Shown: positions 53,561-62,467 of the stretch, in pieces
Layout: each line of letters opens with the position of its first letter
How positions within the stretch are numbered: the stretch's first letter is position 1
DNA from: Dyadobacter sp. LHD-138
GTDB lineage: Bacteria > Bacteroidota > Bacteroidia > Cytophagales > Spirosomataceae
Assembly (NCBI RefSeq): GCF_030929615.1
Contig: NZ_JAVFVU010000004.1
Span: forward strand, 186,001-250,000
DNA length: 64,000 nucleotides
Reading direction: 5' to 3'
The notes under the pieces: generated by a model
Database searches by the model: none
The model's input: only the letters and a program-made list of their open reading frames with translations
Told to the model about the DNA's origin: nothing
Program-made: the position numbers and the translations under genes

Positions 53561-54307
53561 ATGAGATTAGTAGAAAATAAAGTGGCTTTGGTAACCGGAG
53601 CTTCTCGTGGTATTGGGCGTTCAATTGCTTTGCGTTTGGCTCAGGAAGGAGCAGACGTTGCTTTTACTTATCTTTCCAGTGTGGAAAAAGGAGAAGCTTT
53701 GGTAAAGGAATTGGAGCAATTCGGTATCAAGGCAAAGGGATATCGTTCTGATGCTGCTGACTTTCAGCAGGCAGATCAGTTGGTTACCGACGTTATCGCT
53801 GATTTTGGAAAACTTGATATATTGGTCAATAACGCCGGTGTTACACGCGATGGTTTGTTGATGCGTATGAGCGAAGAACAGTGGGATACCGTGATCAACA
53901 TCAACCTTAAATCGGTATTTAACCTTACAAAAGCAGCTACTAAAAGCATGATCCGTGCAAAAAGCGGATCCATAATAAATCTTACTTCTGTTGTTGGTAT
54001 CCGTGGAAACGCTGGTCAGGCGAATTATGCGGCTTCAAAAGCAGGGATTATTGGTTTCACAAAGTCCATTGCACTTGAATTAGGTTCAAGAAATATCCGT
54101 TCCAATGCAGTGGCTCCGGGTTTTATCGAAACTGAAATGACCGATGCAATCGATTCAAAAGCGGTCGAAGAGTGGAAACAATCCATTCCAATGAAACGCG
54201 GCGGAAAGCCGGAAGATGTAGCAGACGCTTGTATATTTTTAGCATCTGATATGTCAAGTTACATCACAGGCCAGGTTCTTCAGGTTGACGGGGGAATGCT
54301 TACCTAG
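53561..54307 (+). CDS. fabG: 3-oxoacyl-[acyl-carrier-protein] reductase
   Basis: FabG reduces 3-oxoacyl-ACP with NADPH in fatty-acid elongation. I chose the ATG at 53561, where the family's MRLVENKVALVTGASRGIG start begins; an open frame reaches 52 codons further up but gives no conserved sequence. The 248-residue protein has TGASRGIG at 12-19, NNAG near 90-93, Ser143, Tyr156 and Lys160 (YAASK), and the C-terminal YITGQVLQVDGGM motif. Length and every key residue match true FabG. It is transcribed alone and a strong terminator follows 50 bp after the stop. Confidence 0.95.
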   Translation: MRLVENKVALVTGASRGIGRSIALRLAQEGADVAFTYLSSVEKGEALVKELEQFGIKAKGYRSDAADFQQADQLVTDVIADFGKLDILVNNAGVTRDGLLMRMSEEQWDTVININLKSVFNLTKAATKSMIRAKSGSIINLTSVVGIRGNAGQANYAASKAGIIGFTKSIALELGSRNIRSNAVAPGFIETEMTDAIDSKAVEEWKQSIPMKRGGKPEDVADACIFLASDMSSYITGQVLQVDGGMLT

Positions 54308-54357
54308 TTTCTTGGTTGAAAGCGGCCGCCGTGCGGTTAATATTCGCTTTTCAAAAT

Positions 54358-54406
54358 ATAACACAAATCCCGATTCTTCGTTACGGAGAGGCGGGATTTG
54401 TGTTAT
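54358..54406 (+). terminator. Terminator after fabG
   Basis: A perfect stem of about 15 bp (from 54358-54372 to 54392-54406; core AACACAAATCCCG/CGGGATTTGTGTT) with a 19-nt loop lies 50 bp after the fabG stop, flanked by AT-rich sequence. Confidence 0.75.
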
Positions 54407-54553
54407 TGGATAAATAAGAGAAACCAGATTCATAGTTGCTTTTTAGCCTTTCTCTCGTTTATTTCATTGAATATTGGCAATAATAGTGCTTTCTGCAAAA
54501 CTGTTACTATATTTCTGTAATACTGTTTACTGGAAAACTGCTTACCCATTACT

Positions 54554-56638
54554 ATGCGTTCAGAGCTTATATTTCAAACTCCATACTGGTTTATCATTTT
54601 TTGTCTTCTGGCGGGCGGTGCTTATGCATTCCTTTTATATCAGCCGGAGGCATCATGGAGTAAAAAGCTTAACTACGCATTGGCGGCTCTACGCAGCATT
54701 GTGGTTGCCTTTATTTGTTTTTTGTTGCTTAGTCCGTTGGTGCGCCGCACGGAAAGTGTGATTGATAAAGCCAAAATTGTTTTCGCCGTCGATAACTCCG
54801 AATCCGTAAAAGGGGTGGGACAGCCGGTTTTGAAGCAGATTACAAAAGCTGCTCAGGAATTAAATGCAGCTGGTTATGAAGTAAGCATCCAGACTTTTAA
54901 CAAAACAGCAGAAAGTTTAAATATAGATTCTATCCGTTTTGATCAGCGAAAAACGGATCTTTCCGGATTGCTTCAGACTGTTAAAGGTAACTTTGAGGGC
55001 AGAAATCTTACCGATGTTATCTTGCTTTCAGATGGTATCGTCAACCAGGGCGTTGCGCCCACGTTTAATCAGTTTCCTTTTAAAGTGAATACGATTGCAG
55101 TTGGTGATACGATTCCCGATCTTGATATCCGGATCAAAGATGTGGTTAACAACCGTGTTGCATATTTGGGAAATGATTTTCCGATCAGGGCTGACATTGC
55201 TGCGAATGGACTGGCTGGGAAATCGACCACCGTTTCGCTTAAACAAGGAGGACGTATTATTGCCACGCAACAGGTAAAGATTGACCGTGCTTCATTTTTT
55301 AAATCTTTCGATTTTACTGCTTCATCCAAACAAAAAGGCATTCAGCATTATACCATTGAACTCGGAACTGTGCAGGGCGAAGCTTCGGACCGGAATAACA
55401 AGCGGGATGTTTATATCGATATTATTGATGGGCGTCAGAAAATTCTTTTGCTGGCTTTAACGCCGCATCCGGATGTAAAAGCGTTAAGGAGTCTGATTGA
55501 AAGTAATGATAATTATGAGCTGGATGTTAATATCCTGACGGCCTCGGCAAATCCGAATGCGGACGTGGCTGGTAACAAACCTTATGACCTGGTTATCCTG
55601 CATCAGATCCCCAATACACTTGGGCTTGGCAATCCGATGGTGCGTAAGTTTCTGGATTCAAAAAGACCAATTTTCTATATTTTGGGAAACCAGTCGGCCG
55701 TACCTTTACTAAATACTTTGAACCGCTTAATGACGGTCAATGTCAGTCAGGGACAATTTGACAAGGTGGTTGCGCGCTATAATCCTTTGTTTCAGCAGAT
55801 TAATTTCAATGAGGAAAGTCTGAAATTACTGGAAAGACTTCCGCCTCTTTCAGTGCCTTTTGGAGAATATACCGTTTCGCCGGGTACCGAGACGATATTA
55901 TTTCAAAAAGTGGGAACCTTGAATACCAGCAAACCGCTTTTGGTATTGAATACGGCGACAGAACAAAAAACGGCGATTCTTGCCGGTGAAGGGATATGGC
56001 AATGGAGGCAGGAGGAATTTGCTTTGACCGGCAAGCATGAATTGGTGGATAATCTTTTCCAGAAAATCATACAGATTCTTTCCGTGCGGGATGATAAACG
56101 CAAGTTCAGGATTTATCCGGTCAGACCGGAATTTGAGGAAGGTGAAGAAGTGATTTTTCAGACGGAGATTTATAATGATATCTACGAACCGGTTTATGGA
56201 CAGGAAGTAAAACTGGACATCACCGATGAAACGGGTAAGTCGAAACAATATGCATACACGCATACGGCCGAAAATCCACGTTTTAATATCAGTGGGTTAA
56301 CTGAGGGAGTTTATCGTTTTCAGGCGACTACGACGGTAAAAGGTGTTTCTGAAAAAATAAACGGCCAGTTTGTGATCAGGAAAGTGGACCTGGAACTGGC
56401 TAATACAACGGCGGATTTTGGTATGCTGCGGGAATTGGCTGCGAAAACCGGCGGGCAGTTTGTGCAGCCCGCTTCGCTTGCGCAGTTGATTCAAAAGCTA
56501 AAAACAAACCGGGAACCGGATCGTCTGGATAGCAGCGAAGAGATGGTTGAATTGATTCATTTGAAATGGCTTTTCTTCCTGATTTTGTTATTGCTGGGCG
56601 TGGAATGGGGTTTAAGGAAATATCACGGCGGTTATTGA
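54554..56638 (+). CDS. VWA-like membrane protein (BatA/CoxE-like architecture)
   Basis: The 694-residue protein has two membrane helices near its N-terminus (about 9-32 and 43-62), a large periplasmic part and a last helix (LKWLFFLILLLLGVEWGL). The start of the soluble part looks like a von Willebrand A domain with a DxSxS metal site (FAVDNSESVKG) and the later VILLSDGIVNQG segment. A middle glutamine-amidotransferase-like region (about 280-400) and beta domains follow. In Bacteroidota such proteins often belong to envelope or chaperone systems, but no MoxR ATPase or Bat genes are near. A GTG or TTG start further up is possible. No enzyme function is assigned. Confidence 0.82.
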   Translation: MRSELIFQTPYWFIIFCLLAGGAYAFLLYQPEASWSKKLNYALAALRSIVVAFICFLLLSPLVRRTESVIDKAKIVFAVDNSESVKGVGQPVLKQITKAAQELNAAGYEVSIQTFNKTAESLNIDSIRFDQRKTDLSGLLQTVKGNFEGRNLTDVILLSDGIVNQGVAPTFNQFPFKVNTIAVGDTIPDLDIRIKDVVNNRVAYLGNDFPIRADIAANGLAGKSTTVSLKQGGRIIATQQVKIDRASFFKSFDFTASSKQKGIQHYTIELGTVQGEASDRNNKRDVYIDIIDGRQKILLLALTPHPDVKALRSLIESNDNYELDVNILTASANPNADVAGNKPYDLVILHQIPNTLGLGNPMVRKFLDSKRPIFYILGNQSAVPLLNTLNRLMTVNVSQGQFDKVVARYNPLFQQINFNEESLKLLERLPPLSVPFGEYTVSPGTETILFQKVGTLNTSKPLLVLNTATEQKTAILAGEGIWQWRQEEFALTGKHELVDNLFQKIIQILSVRDDKRKFRIYPVRPEFEEGEEVIFQTEIYNDIYEPVYGQEVKLDITDETGKSKQYAYTHTAENPRFNISGLTEGVYRFQATTTVKGVSEKINGQFVIRKVDLELANTTADFGMLRELAAKTGGQFVQPASLAQLIQKLKTNREPDRLDSSEEMVELIHLKWLFFLILLLLGVEWGLRKYHGGY

Positions 56639-56789
56639 AACGGGTACAAGGTTGAAGGCAGAATAATTTTTAAATAACGAGTGAATAGCGTCTGTGATTA
56701 TTTGTCAGAAATTGCATGAATAGCACACCCATAGTCAAATCCTAAAAGCGCATAACGAAACGCTATGAAAGCTTCATGGTAACTTTTTA

Positions 56790-57725
56790 ATGAAATATTT
56801 TTACAAAATAACAGTTCTTTTTTTTATCCTGATTTCTGGTGGGTCCTTACTTATGGCGCAGGAAATCACGGATTTTAGTATGTCGCAAGACTCTGTTCAC
56901 ACGGACTCTGCCGACAAAGTAGCTCCGAATTATAAACTTCTCAGAGGCATCTTCGCGGCTCAGTCAACATTGTACTTAGGGACGATTTACGGGCTTAGCA
57001 AATCATGGTATAAAAACCCCTTAACAAATTTCCGGGTAAAGGATGACACCTATGAGTGGCTGCAAATGGACAAAATGGGGCATCTCTACACATCCTACCA
57101 GATTGCACGCCACACTGCGGAAATTTATAAAAAAACAGGAATTTCAAAAAAACAGATGATGATTTACGGAGCCATTTCCGGAATTATCTTTCAGACACCG
57201 ATTGAAATCCTGGATGGTTTTTCACCCGATTATGGTTTTTCACCCGGCGATATGGTTGCCAACTTAACAGGTTCAGCCATTTATCTCGGACAGATCGCGC
57301 TTTGGGATGAGGTACGTATCCAGCCTAAATTCTCATTCCATTTTACCGGACTGGCAAAGGAGCGTCCGAACTTGCTGGGAAGTAAACCGACGGAGCGCTG
57401 GCTGAAAGATTACAACGGACAAACATACTGGTTTTCAGGTAGTCCAAAATCATTTTTCAAGGGAAGCAGCTGGCCGGCCTGGTTGTGTTTGTCAGTAGGG
57501 TACGGGATTCATGACATGGTTTCTGCTGAAAAAAGTCAGAGTATTGAGAGGGGATTCCATTCTTATCGCCAATTTTATTTGTCGCTTGATATTGATCTGA
57601 CCAAAATTAAATCACGGAGCAAATTTGTAAGGACAATTGCTTTTTTAGCTAACTCATTGAAAATTCCGGCTCCTGCCTTGCAGATTAGCAAAAAAGGGAT
57701 CGATTTTAAACCGCTTTATTTTTAA
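56790..57725 (+). CDS. DUF2279-family exported protein
   Basis: This 311-residue protein has a signal peptide (about 1-24, ending SLLMAQ) and the DUF2279 segment MDKMGHLYTSYQIARHTAEIYKKTG, with later GYGFSPGDMVANLTGSAIYLGQI-like elements (FSPDYGFSPGDMVANL). The family, found mostly in Bacteroidota, has no known function; some members are predicted to be outer-membrane-associated, and weak amphipathic strands near the C-terminus fit that idea. The neighbours are unrelated, and no operon is seen. Confidence 0.85.
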   Translation: MKYFYKITVLFFILISGGSLLMAQEITDFSMSQDSVHTDSADKVAPNYKLLRGIFAAQSTLYLGTIYGLSKSWYKNPLTNFRVKDDTYEWLQMDKMGHLYTSYQIARHTAEIYKKTGISKKQMMIYGAISGIIFQTPIEILDGFSPDYGFSPGDMVANLTGSAIYLGQIALWDEVRIQPKFSFHFTGLAKERPNLLGSKPTERWLKDYNGQTYWFSGSPKSFFKGSSWPAWLCLSVGYGIHDMVSAEKSQSIERGFHSYRQFYLSLDIDLTKIKSRSKFVRTIAFLANSLKIPAPALQISKKGIDFKPLYF

Positions 57726-57825
57726 TAAAGAAAAGGGCCGGATGCGGGATCCTTAAGAATAGAGTAACTTAGCAACCGACGACAGGTTATTGATACACAT
57801 TGGCGGTTTTTTTTAATACAAGATT

Positions 57826-58812
57826 ATGAACATAGGAGATAAAGTAAGATTGGTACATGGGCGTGAAGAAGGAATTATTTATGCCTTTTTGCCGGGAAAT
57901 GTGATTGAGGTTGAAATTGAAGACGGGTTCCGTATTCCAGTGCTGCGTAGCGAGTTGGTGACAATTTCTCCTGTCGAATCACAGCGGCTGAACCGTACGC
58001 CTGAGGGACAGCGTATTGCGCCGCAACGAGAGAGAATAGCGCCAAGACAGGCTGCTTTTGCAGAAAAAGGTATTTACATCGCCTTTGTTTCGGTAAACGA
58101 CCGTGCTGTGACGTTACACATCATCAATAACTCCGACTGGACTTTGCCATTTACGGCCACAACGCAGCAGGAAAATATTCATGCAGGATTGGCAGCAGGT
58201 TTGTTAAAGCCAAGAACTTCACAGAAGCTGACGGAATTGCAGATGAAGGATTTCGAATCCTGGCCAGTGTTTTCGTTTAATCTTTTGCATTTCCGTGAAG
58301 GGAATTTTGACGCAGTACTGCCGTTTCAGAAAAAAATAAAATGCCGGGCTCAATCTTTTTACAAGAGCAAAGGACCGGCGCCTGTGTTAGGAAAGGACGC
58401 TTTTGTTTTTCAGCTGGATGAGGAAAATGTAAAAAAGGAAGAGGTTATTGTAAACAAAACAGATATTCAGGAGCAGCTTCGGACCAGTTTGATGGGTGGC
58501 GGCACAACGGCAAAAATTGAACTGGAAAAGCCTGAAGGTGTTGTAGATCTGCATATTGAAAAATTGGTTGAAGACTTTTCCCGGTTGTCGAAAGAGGAGA
58601 TATTGAAAAAACAGCTGGCTACTTTCGAAACAAGTCTGGAGCAGGCAATCGGTAACGGGATGGAGGAAATTACCTTTATTCATGGTGCAGGAAGTGGCGT
58701 TTTACGCGATGAATTGCACCGGAGACTGAGCAAAAATCAGCATGTTCAGTATTTTAAAGATGCTCAAAAGGAAAAATTCGGATACGGTGCGACGCTCGTC
58801 AAAATCAAATAA
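57826..58812 (+). CDS. DUF2027 protein with C-terminal Smr domain
   Basis: The 328-residue protein has an N-terminal SH3/KOW-like domain (MNIGDKVRLVHGREEGIIYA), a middle DUF2027-type beta domain (about 80-190) and a C-terminal Smr domain (VVDLHIEKL at 247 onwards; EITFIHGAGSGVLRDELHRRL), the last known from MutS2 as a DNA- or RNA-nicking or RNA-binding domain. The Smr motif HGxGxGxL is intact (HGAGSGVL). Cytosolic, with no signal peptide. The last 71 bp overlap the next gene, so the two are coupled. A role in nucleic-acid repair or ribosome rescue is possible; the family itself is uncharacterised. Confidence 0.85.
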   Translation: MNIGDKVRLVHGREEGIIYAFLPGNVIEVEIEDGFRIPVLRSELVTISPVESQRLNRTPEGQRIAPQRERIAPRQAAFAEKGIYIAFVSVNDRAVTLHIINNSDWTLPFTATTQQENIHAGLAAGLLKPRTSQKLTELQMKDFESWPVFSFNLLHFREGNFDAVLPFQKKIKCRAQSFYKSKGPAPVLGKDAFVFQLDEENVKKEEVIVNKTDIQEQLRTSLMGGGTTAKIELEKPEGVVDLHIEKLVEDFSRLSKEEILKKQLATFETSLEQAIGNGMEEITFIHGAGSGVLRDELHRRLSKNQHVQYFKDAQKEKFGYGATLVKIK

Positions 58813-60253
58813 CTGCGCTAATCGCCTCGTATGGGTTTTGCTGCTGATCGCGATGGGGTTAGGTCAGTGGAATTGCCGTCCCAAAACAACTTCGCCCAAA
58901 AAGCCTATGGAAGAATATTTGTATTCAGACGCCGGACTTCAGAACGAAAAGCATTTATCGGTATTGAACGTACCCATTGAAATGCCGGTTTCAGAGCTGG
59001 AAACGCAGCTAAATGCGCAGCTGAAAGGGTTGATCTACGAAGACGACAGCTACGAGGACAATGGTGGAGATAACCTGAAAGCAAAGGTCTGGAAAATAAA
59101 TCCGATACGGGTAGTTGCCAAGGATTCTACTTTTTTGTTTGAGGTACCGCTCAAAATCTGGGTGAGTGCGGGCTATAAAGTAAGTCCGCTGGGCATCAGC
59201 TTGTCGGGTTATAAGGACACCGAATTTTCGATCAGGATCCGGTTGATATCCAGGATCGGAATTTCTCCGAACTGGCAACTGAATTCGGATACGTATGTCG
59301 ACAGTTTCGACTGGATCAGTGAGCCGAATGTAAAAGTGTCCGGGATGAAAATTCCAATTAAAAGCATGGTGAGCAGGTTGTTAAACCACAATTTTGAAAA
59401 AATCACCCAGGCGATTGACAAACAGGTTACCAAGGGTATTGAAATTAAAAAGTATGTGGAAGCAGCCTGGAATCTTGCTCGTCAGCCTGTTTTGCTTTCC
59501 AAGGAATTTGACACCTGGCTGTTGGTGACACCCACGACCATTGTGATGACTCCCCTGATGGTGCGCGACAATATCTTACGCGCGTCTATTGGCATGAAAG
59601 GTTATACCCAAACCATTACGTCGGCCGCAAAGCCTGCCGTTAAACCGGCCCCGAAACTCCCTGATTTACAGTTAACTGATAAGGTTACCTCCGATTTCAG
59701 GATCGGGTTGATCAGTCTTATTTCCTATGAAGATGCCGCCAGGATGGCCACAGCACGGTTTTCCGGACAGAAATATTCTTTTTTAGGTGGGAAATATAAT
59801 ATTCAGGTTACTTCTGTTGAAATGTACGGTCAAAACGAGCGGCTTGTCATCAAAGCGGGACTGACGGGCAGCGTAACGGGAAGTATTTTTTTGAAAGGAA
59901 TTCCACATTATGATCCGCAGACGCAGCAATTGTCTTTAAAGGATTTGGATTATGACCTGGATACAAAAAATACGATTGTACGTACCGCGGGTTGGCTTTT
60001 ACAGGGGAAATTCAGTAAAATGATGGAGAAGGAGATGGTGTTTGCTGTGGGAAATCAGCTATCGGAGACAAAAAAGAGTGTCCAGCAGATACTTTCCAAC
60101 TATAAAGTTACTGATGGGGTACAAATAAAGGGAACCCTTGCGGATATTACGCCAGATAGGGTATATTTGACCCCAAAACACATTTATTCCGTTGTTTTTG
60201 CCCAGGGGAATGTTAATTTGCGTGTAGAAGGATTGCGAAGTTTTGGCCAATAA
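58742..60253 (+). CDS. DUF4403-family lipoprotein
   Basis: From the ATG at 58742 (or 58760) the protein has about 500 residues. A membrane segment with a lipobox-like end (WVLLLIAMGLGQWNC, Cys45) predicts a lipoprotein, but the leading 28 or so basic residues make an unusually long signal. The body matches the DUF4403 pattern of repeated beta-alpha units (NVPIEMPVSELETQLNAQL; GMKIPIKSMVSRLLNHNFEKI), which resembles the lipid-binding BPI/SMP-type fold. The start lies inside the upstream Smr gene; no start after its stop was found in frame before the signal. Confidence 0.8.
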   Translation: MFSILKMLKRKNSDTVRRSSKSNNCANRLVWVLLLIAMGLGQWNCRPKTTSPKKPMEEYLYSDAGLQNEKHLSVLNVPIEMPVSELETQLNAQLKGLIYEDDSYEDNGGDNLKAKVWKINPIRVVAKDSTFLFEVPLKIWVSAGYKVSPLGISLSGYKDTEFSIRIRLISRIGISPNWQLNSDTYVDSFDWISEPNVKVSGMKIPIKSMVSRLLNHNFEKITQAIDKQVTKGIEIKKYVEAAWNLARQPVLLSKEFDTWLLVTPTTIVMTPLMVRDNILRASIGMKGYTQTITSAAKPAVKPAPKLPDLQLTDKVTSDFRIGLISLISYEDAARMATARFSGQKYSFLGGKYNIQVTSVEMYGQNERLVIKAGLTGSVTGSIFLKGIPHYDPQTQQLSLKDLDYDLDTKNTIVRTAGWLLQGKFSKMMEKEMVFAVGNQLSETKKSVQQILSNYKVTDGVQIKGTLADITPDRVYLTPKHIYSVVFAQGNVNLRVEGLRSFGQ

Positions 60254-60332
60254 TTTTGTTTGCTGTGTAAACAAATGCCATAATTTTTACTTTTTATGGT
60301 AAATTACCTGCTGATCAAAGGAAAGTATTTCT

Positions 60333-60340
60333 TAGCTTTG
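60333..60340 (+). promoter_or_regulatory. -7 box of the rnpB promoter
   Basis: TAGCTTTG is an exact TAnnTTTG match and ends about 7 bp before the first base of the RNase P RNA inferred from its closing helix, the spacing expected of a Bacteroidota -7 element. Confidence 0.6.
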
Positions 60341-60346
60341 TGGTCA

Positions 60347-60750
60347 GTGAAAGGAATAAGCCGTCCTACCGCCGCGGTGAAATGCCGGGGAGGAAAGTCC
60401 GGACAGCATAGAGTGCCGTACTTCTTAACGGGAAGGCAGGTGATTGGGAACGATCAACTGACAGCAAGTGCCACAGAGAATATACCGCCTGGCACATTTT
60501 TTGTGTCGGGTAAGGGTGAAAAGGTGGAGTAAGAGCCCACCGCTTCAAGGGTGACTTTGAAGGCAGGGTAAACCTTACGGGCTGAAAGATCAAATAGGTG
60601 TTAATTTGTGGGGCTACTCGTCTCCGTCCTCTGGACATTAACACGGGTAGATCGTTAGAGGTTTTGAGTGATCAAAATCCTGGATAAATGGTAGGGATTC
60701 CGGTGCAAACCGGGATACAGAATCCGGCTTACAGGCTTATCCTTTTCTGT
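60347..60750 (+). ncRNA. rnpB: RNase P RNA (class A)
   Basis: The catalytic RNA of RNase P, which trims tRNA 5' ends. The universal core is easy to read: GAGGAAAGTCCGG near 60390, ACAGCAAGTGCCACAGAGAA near 60460, a GGGTAAACC-type element near 60565, and the closing ACAGAATCCGGCTTA at about 60717-60731. The ends are set by the P1 helix, in which AAAGGAATAAGCC near 60350 pairs with GGCTTATCCTTTTC ending near 60747. A TAnnTTTG promoter box precedes it and a T-rich tail (CTGTTTTT) follows. It lies between the DUF4403 gene and the OmpA-family gene. Confidence 0.95.
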
Positions 60751-60801
60751 TTTTAAGTTAAATAATTAATGAATAATTGAATCACATAACTAGTGTTTCC
60801 C

Positions 60802-62325
60802 ATGAAGAAAAAGAATCTTTACATTGCTTTAGTTTGTTTGTCACTCATGAGCCTGGATGCTTTGGCTCAAAAAAACCGATCGTATGATGGACCCAATAAA
60901 ATGAATACATGGTCAATCACAGGGTATGGGGGCATTACAAAATTCTTCGGTGATTTGAAAGAATACGATTTCAAGAGAGGCGATCATGAAAATTTGACCG
61001 GTGCATGGGGACTCTCCATCAATAAGCAACTTTCTCCAATTTTTGGTATCCAGCTTACGGGATACAACGGATGGTTGCAGGGATCTAAAAAAGGAATGCA
61101 AATTCCTGCTCCAAAGGAACCTGGGGTGATCAATACATACGATGCTTATTTCAATAGCCCTTCGTTTATTCAGGTAACTGTTGACGGAACGGTTAATTTG
61201 AACCGTTTGCTTTTTGGATACAAAAAAATGCGCCGTTGGAAAGTTGACGCACATTTGGGAGGTGGTATCATGTACTACCACACGGATCTTACAGCTACGA
61301 ATGTAAAAACAGGAGCTATAACAGAACTTTCTTCTAACACACCGGGTAGTTCAAAAACATCGGGTACATGGGATCGTAATGGTACCACGTACACACGTGA
61401 ATGGGTGATGCCTCTTGGTTTGGCCGTACATTATGAGCTTTCGCCACGTTTTGACCTTGGTCTTGACTATACTTATACACATGTTAATACAGAAAAACTG
61501 GATTTGACTGTGGGTGACAGAACGGATTATGATACGCAGTCAGGTCTTTGGACATTTGAAAAAGGTGATTCAAAAAATGACAGATGGGGACTTTTGTCAG
61601 TTGCTTTGACTTACAAATTGGGTAAAAATGCTGTAAGAGCGAAAAAAGGTGTTTACGATGCAGGAAGCGGACGTTACCACCTGCGTTGGGCAAATCCACA
61701 GGCTTTGATTCCTGTGCCTTACAACCCGACGATGAATGATGCGGATTCAATTGCTAAAAAGGTTATGCCTAAACCAGTAGATCCGCGTCTTTACACAGAT
61801 ACAGATGGCGACGGTGTTGCTGACTTGTTCGACAAAGAGCCAAATACGCCTGCAGGTAGTGTGGTTTCAGGTGGTGGTGTTGCCATGGATCTTGATAAAA
61901 TCATCCGTGACGCTATCAAAAATAACTTGCCAAAAGACGAATGCGAAGCTTTATTCAGCAACATCGAATTTGATACGGACAAGGCGATCATCCGTGACGC
62001 TTCAAAAGAAACACTTAGCAAAGTAATCGAATTGTTGAACCTGCGTACAAACTGCCGTATCGTTTTGGTAGGACATACAGATGCACGTGCTTCTGATTCG
62101 TATAACATGGCTCTTGCACGTCGTCGTGTGGATGCTGCGAAACGTTTCCTTGTTCGTCAGGGTCTTAAAGATACAAGCAGAATTCTTATCGAATACTTCG
62201 GTGAGTACCGTCCGGTTGCTGAAAATACAACAGTGGAAGGTCTTCAGTCTAACCGTCGTGTGGAGATCAAGATTTTGCCAAACAATACAATTCGCTCAAC
62301 TTATCCAGCTGGTTTCCAGAAATAA
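60802..62325 (+). CDS. OmpA-family outer-membrane protein with calcium-binding repeat
   Basis: I start at the ATG at 60802; a GTG three codons earlier is possible but the signal peptide (MKKKNLYIALVCLSLMSLDALA) begins here. The protein of about 507 residues has a beta-barrel part (about 25-290), a short thrombospondin-3-like acidic repeat (DTDGDGVADLFDKEPNTP) and a C-terminal OmpA domain (LFSNIEFDTDKAIIRDASKETL; GHTDARASDSYNMALARRR) that binds peptidoglycan. It anchors the outer membrane to the cell wall. The barrel's ligand is unknown. A 68-nt perfect hairpin follows the stop by one base. Confidence 0.92.
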   Translation: MKKKNLYIALVCLSLMSLDALAQKNRSYDGPNKMNTWSITGYGGITKFFGDLKEYDFKRGDHENLTGAWGLSINKQLSPIFGIQLTGYNGWLQGSKKGMQIPAPKEPGVINTYDAYFNSPSFIQVTVDGTVNLNRLLFGYKKMRRWKVDAHLGGGIMYYHTDLTATNVKTGAITELSSNTPGSSKTSGTWDRNGTTYTREWVMPLGLAVHYELSPRFDLGLDYTYTHVNTEKLDLTVGDRTDYDTQSGLWTFEKGDSKNDRWGLLSVALTYKLGKNAVRAKKGVYDAGSGRYHLRWANPQALIPVPYNPTMNDADSIAKKVMPKPVDPRLYTDTDGDGVADLFDKEPNTPAGSVVSGGGVAMDLDKIIRDAIKNNLPKDECEALFSNIEFDTDKAIIRDASKETLSKVIELLNLRTNCRIVLVGHTDARASDSYNMALARRRVDAAKRFLVRQGLKDTSRILIEYFGEYRPVAENTTVEGLQSNRRVEIKILPNNTIRSTYPAGFQK

Positions 62326-62326
62326 G

Positions 62327-62394
62327 AATAAGCATTTAACATAAAAAAAGGGAAGTGATCAGTCACTTCCCTTTTTTTATGTTAAATGCTTATT
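62327..62394 (+). terminator. Exceptional 32-bp perfect hairpin terminator after the OmpA gene
   Basis: Bases 62327-62358 pair without any mismatch with 62363-62394 around a TCAG loop. The inner part (AAAAAAAGGGAAGTGA with TCACTTCCCTTTTTTT) is a normal bidirectional terminator; the outer 16 bp (AATAAGCATTTAACAT and its complement) extend it far beyond the size needed. It begins one base after the stop codon and ends within the putative rpsP promoter. Confidence 0.88.
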
Positions 62395-62419
62395 GAATCA
62401 ATAATTTTATGTAAATTTG
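62393..62419 (+). promoter_or_regulatory. Promoter of the rpsP-rimM-trmD operon
   Basis: TAAATTTG at 62412-62419 matches the Bacteroidota -7 consensus and a TTG at 62393-62395, 16 bp upstream, can serve as -33 element. The expected transcript would start near 62426 and have a leader of about 42 nt with a small AGGGA/TCCCT stem. Confidence 0.6.
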
Positions 62420-62467
62420 CACCCTGTTTAATTAAGGGACGAGTTCCCTCTCATAACAAATACAACA

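Noticed and set aside
57774-57815. Terminator before the Smr-domain gene
   Set aside because: Only a 5-bp pairing (AACCG/CGGTT) with a long loop precedes the T-run, too weak to call.
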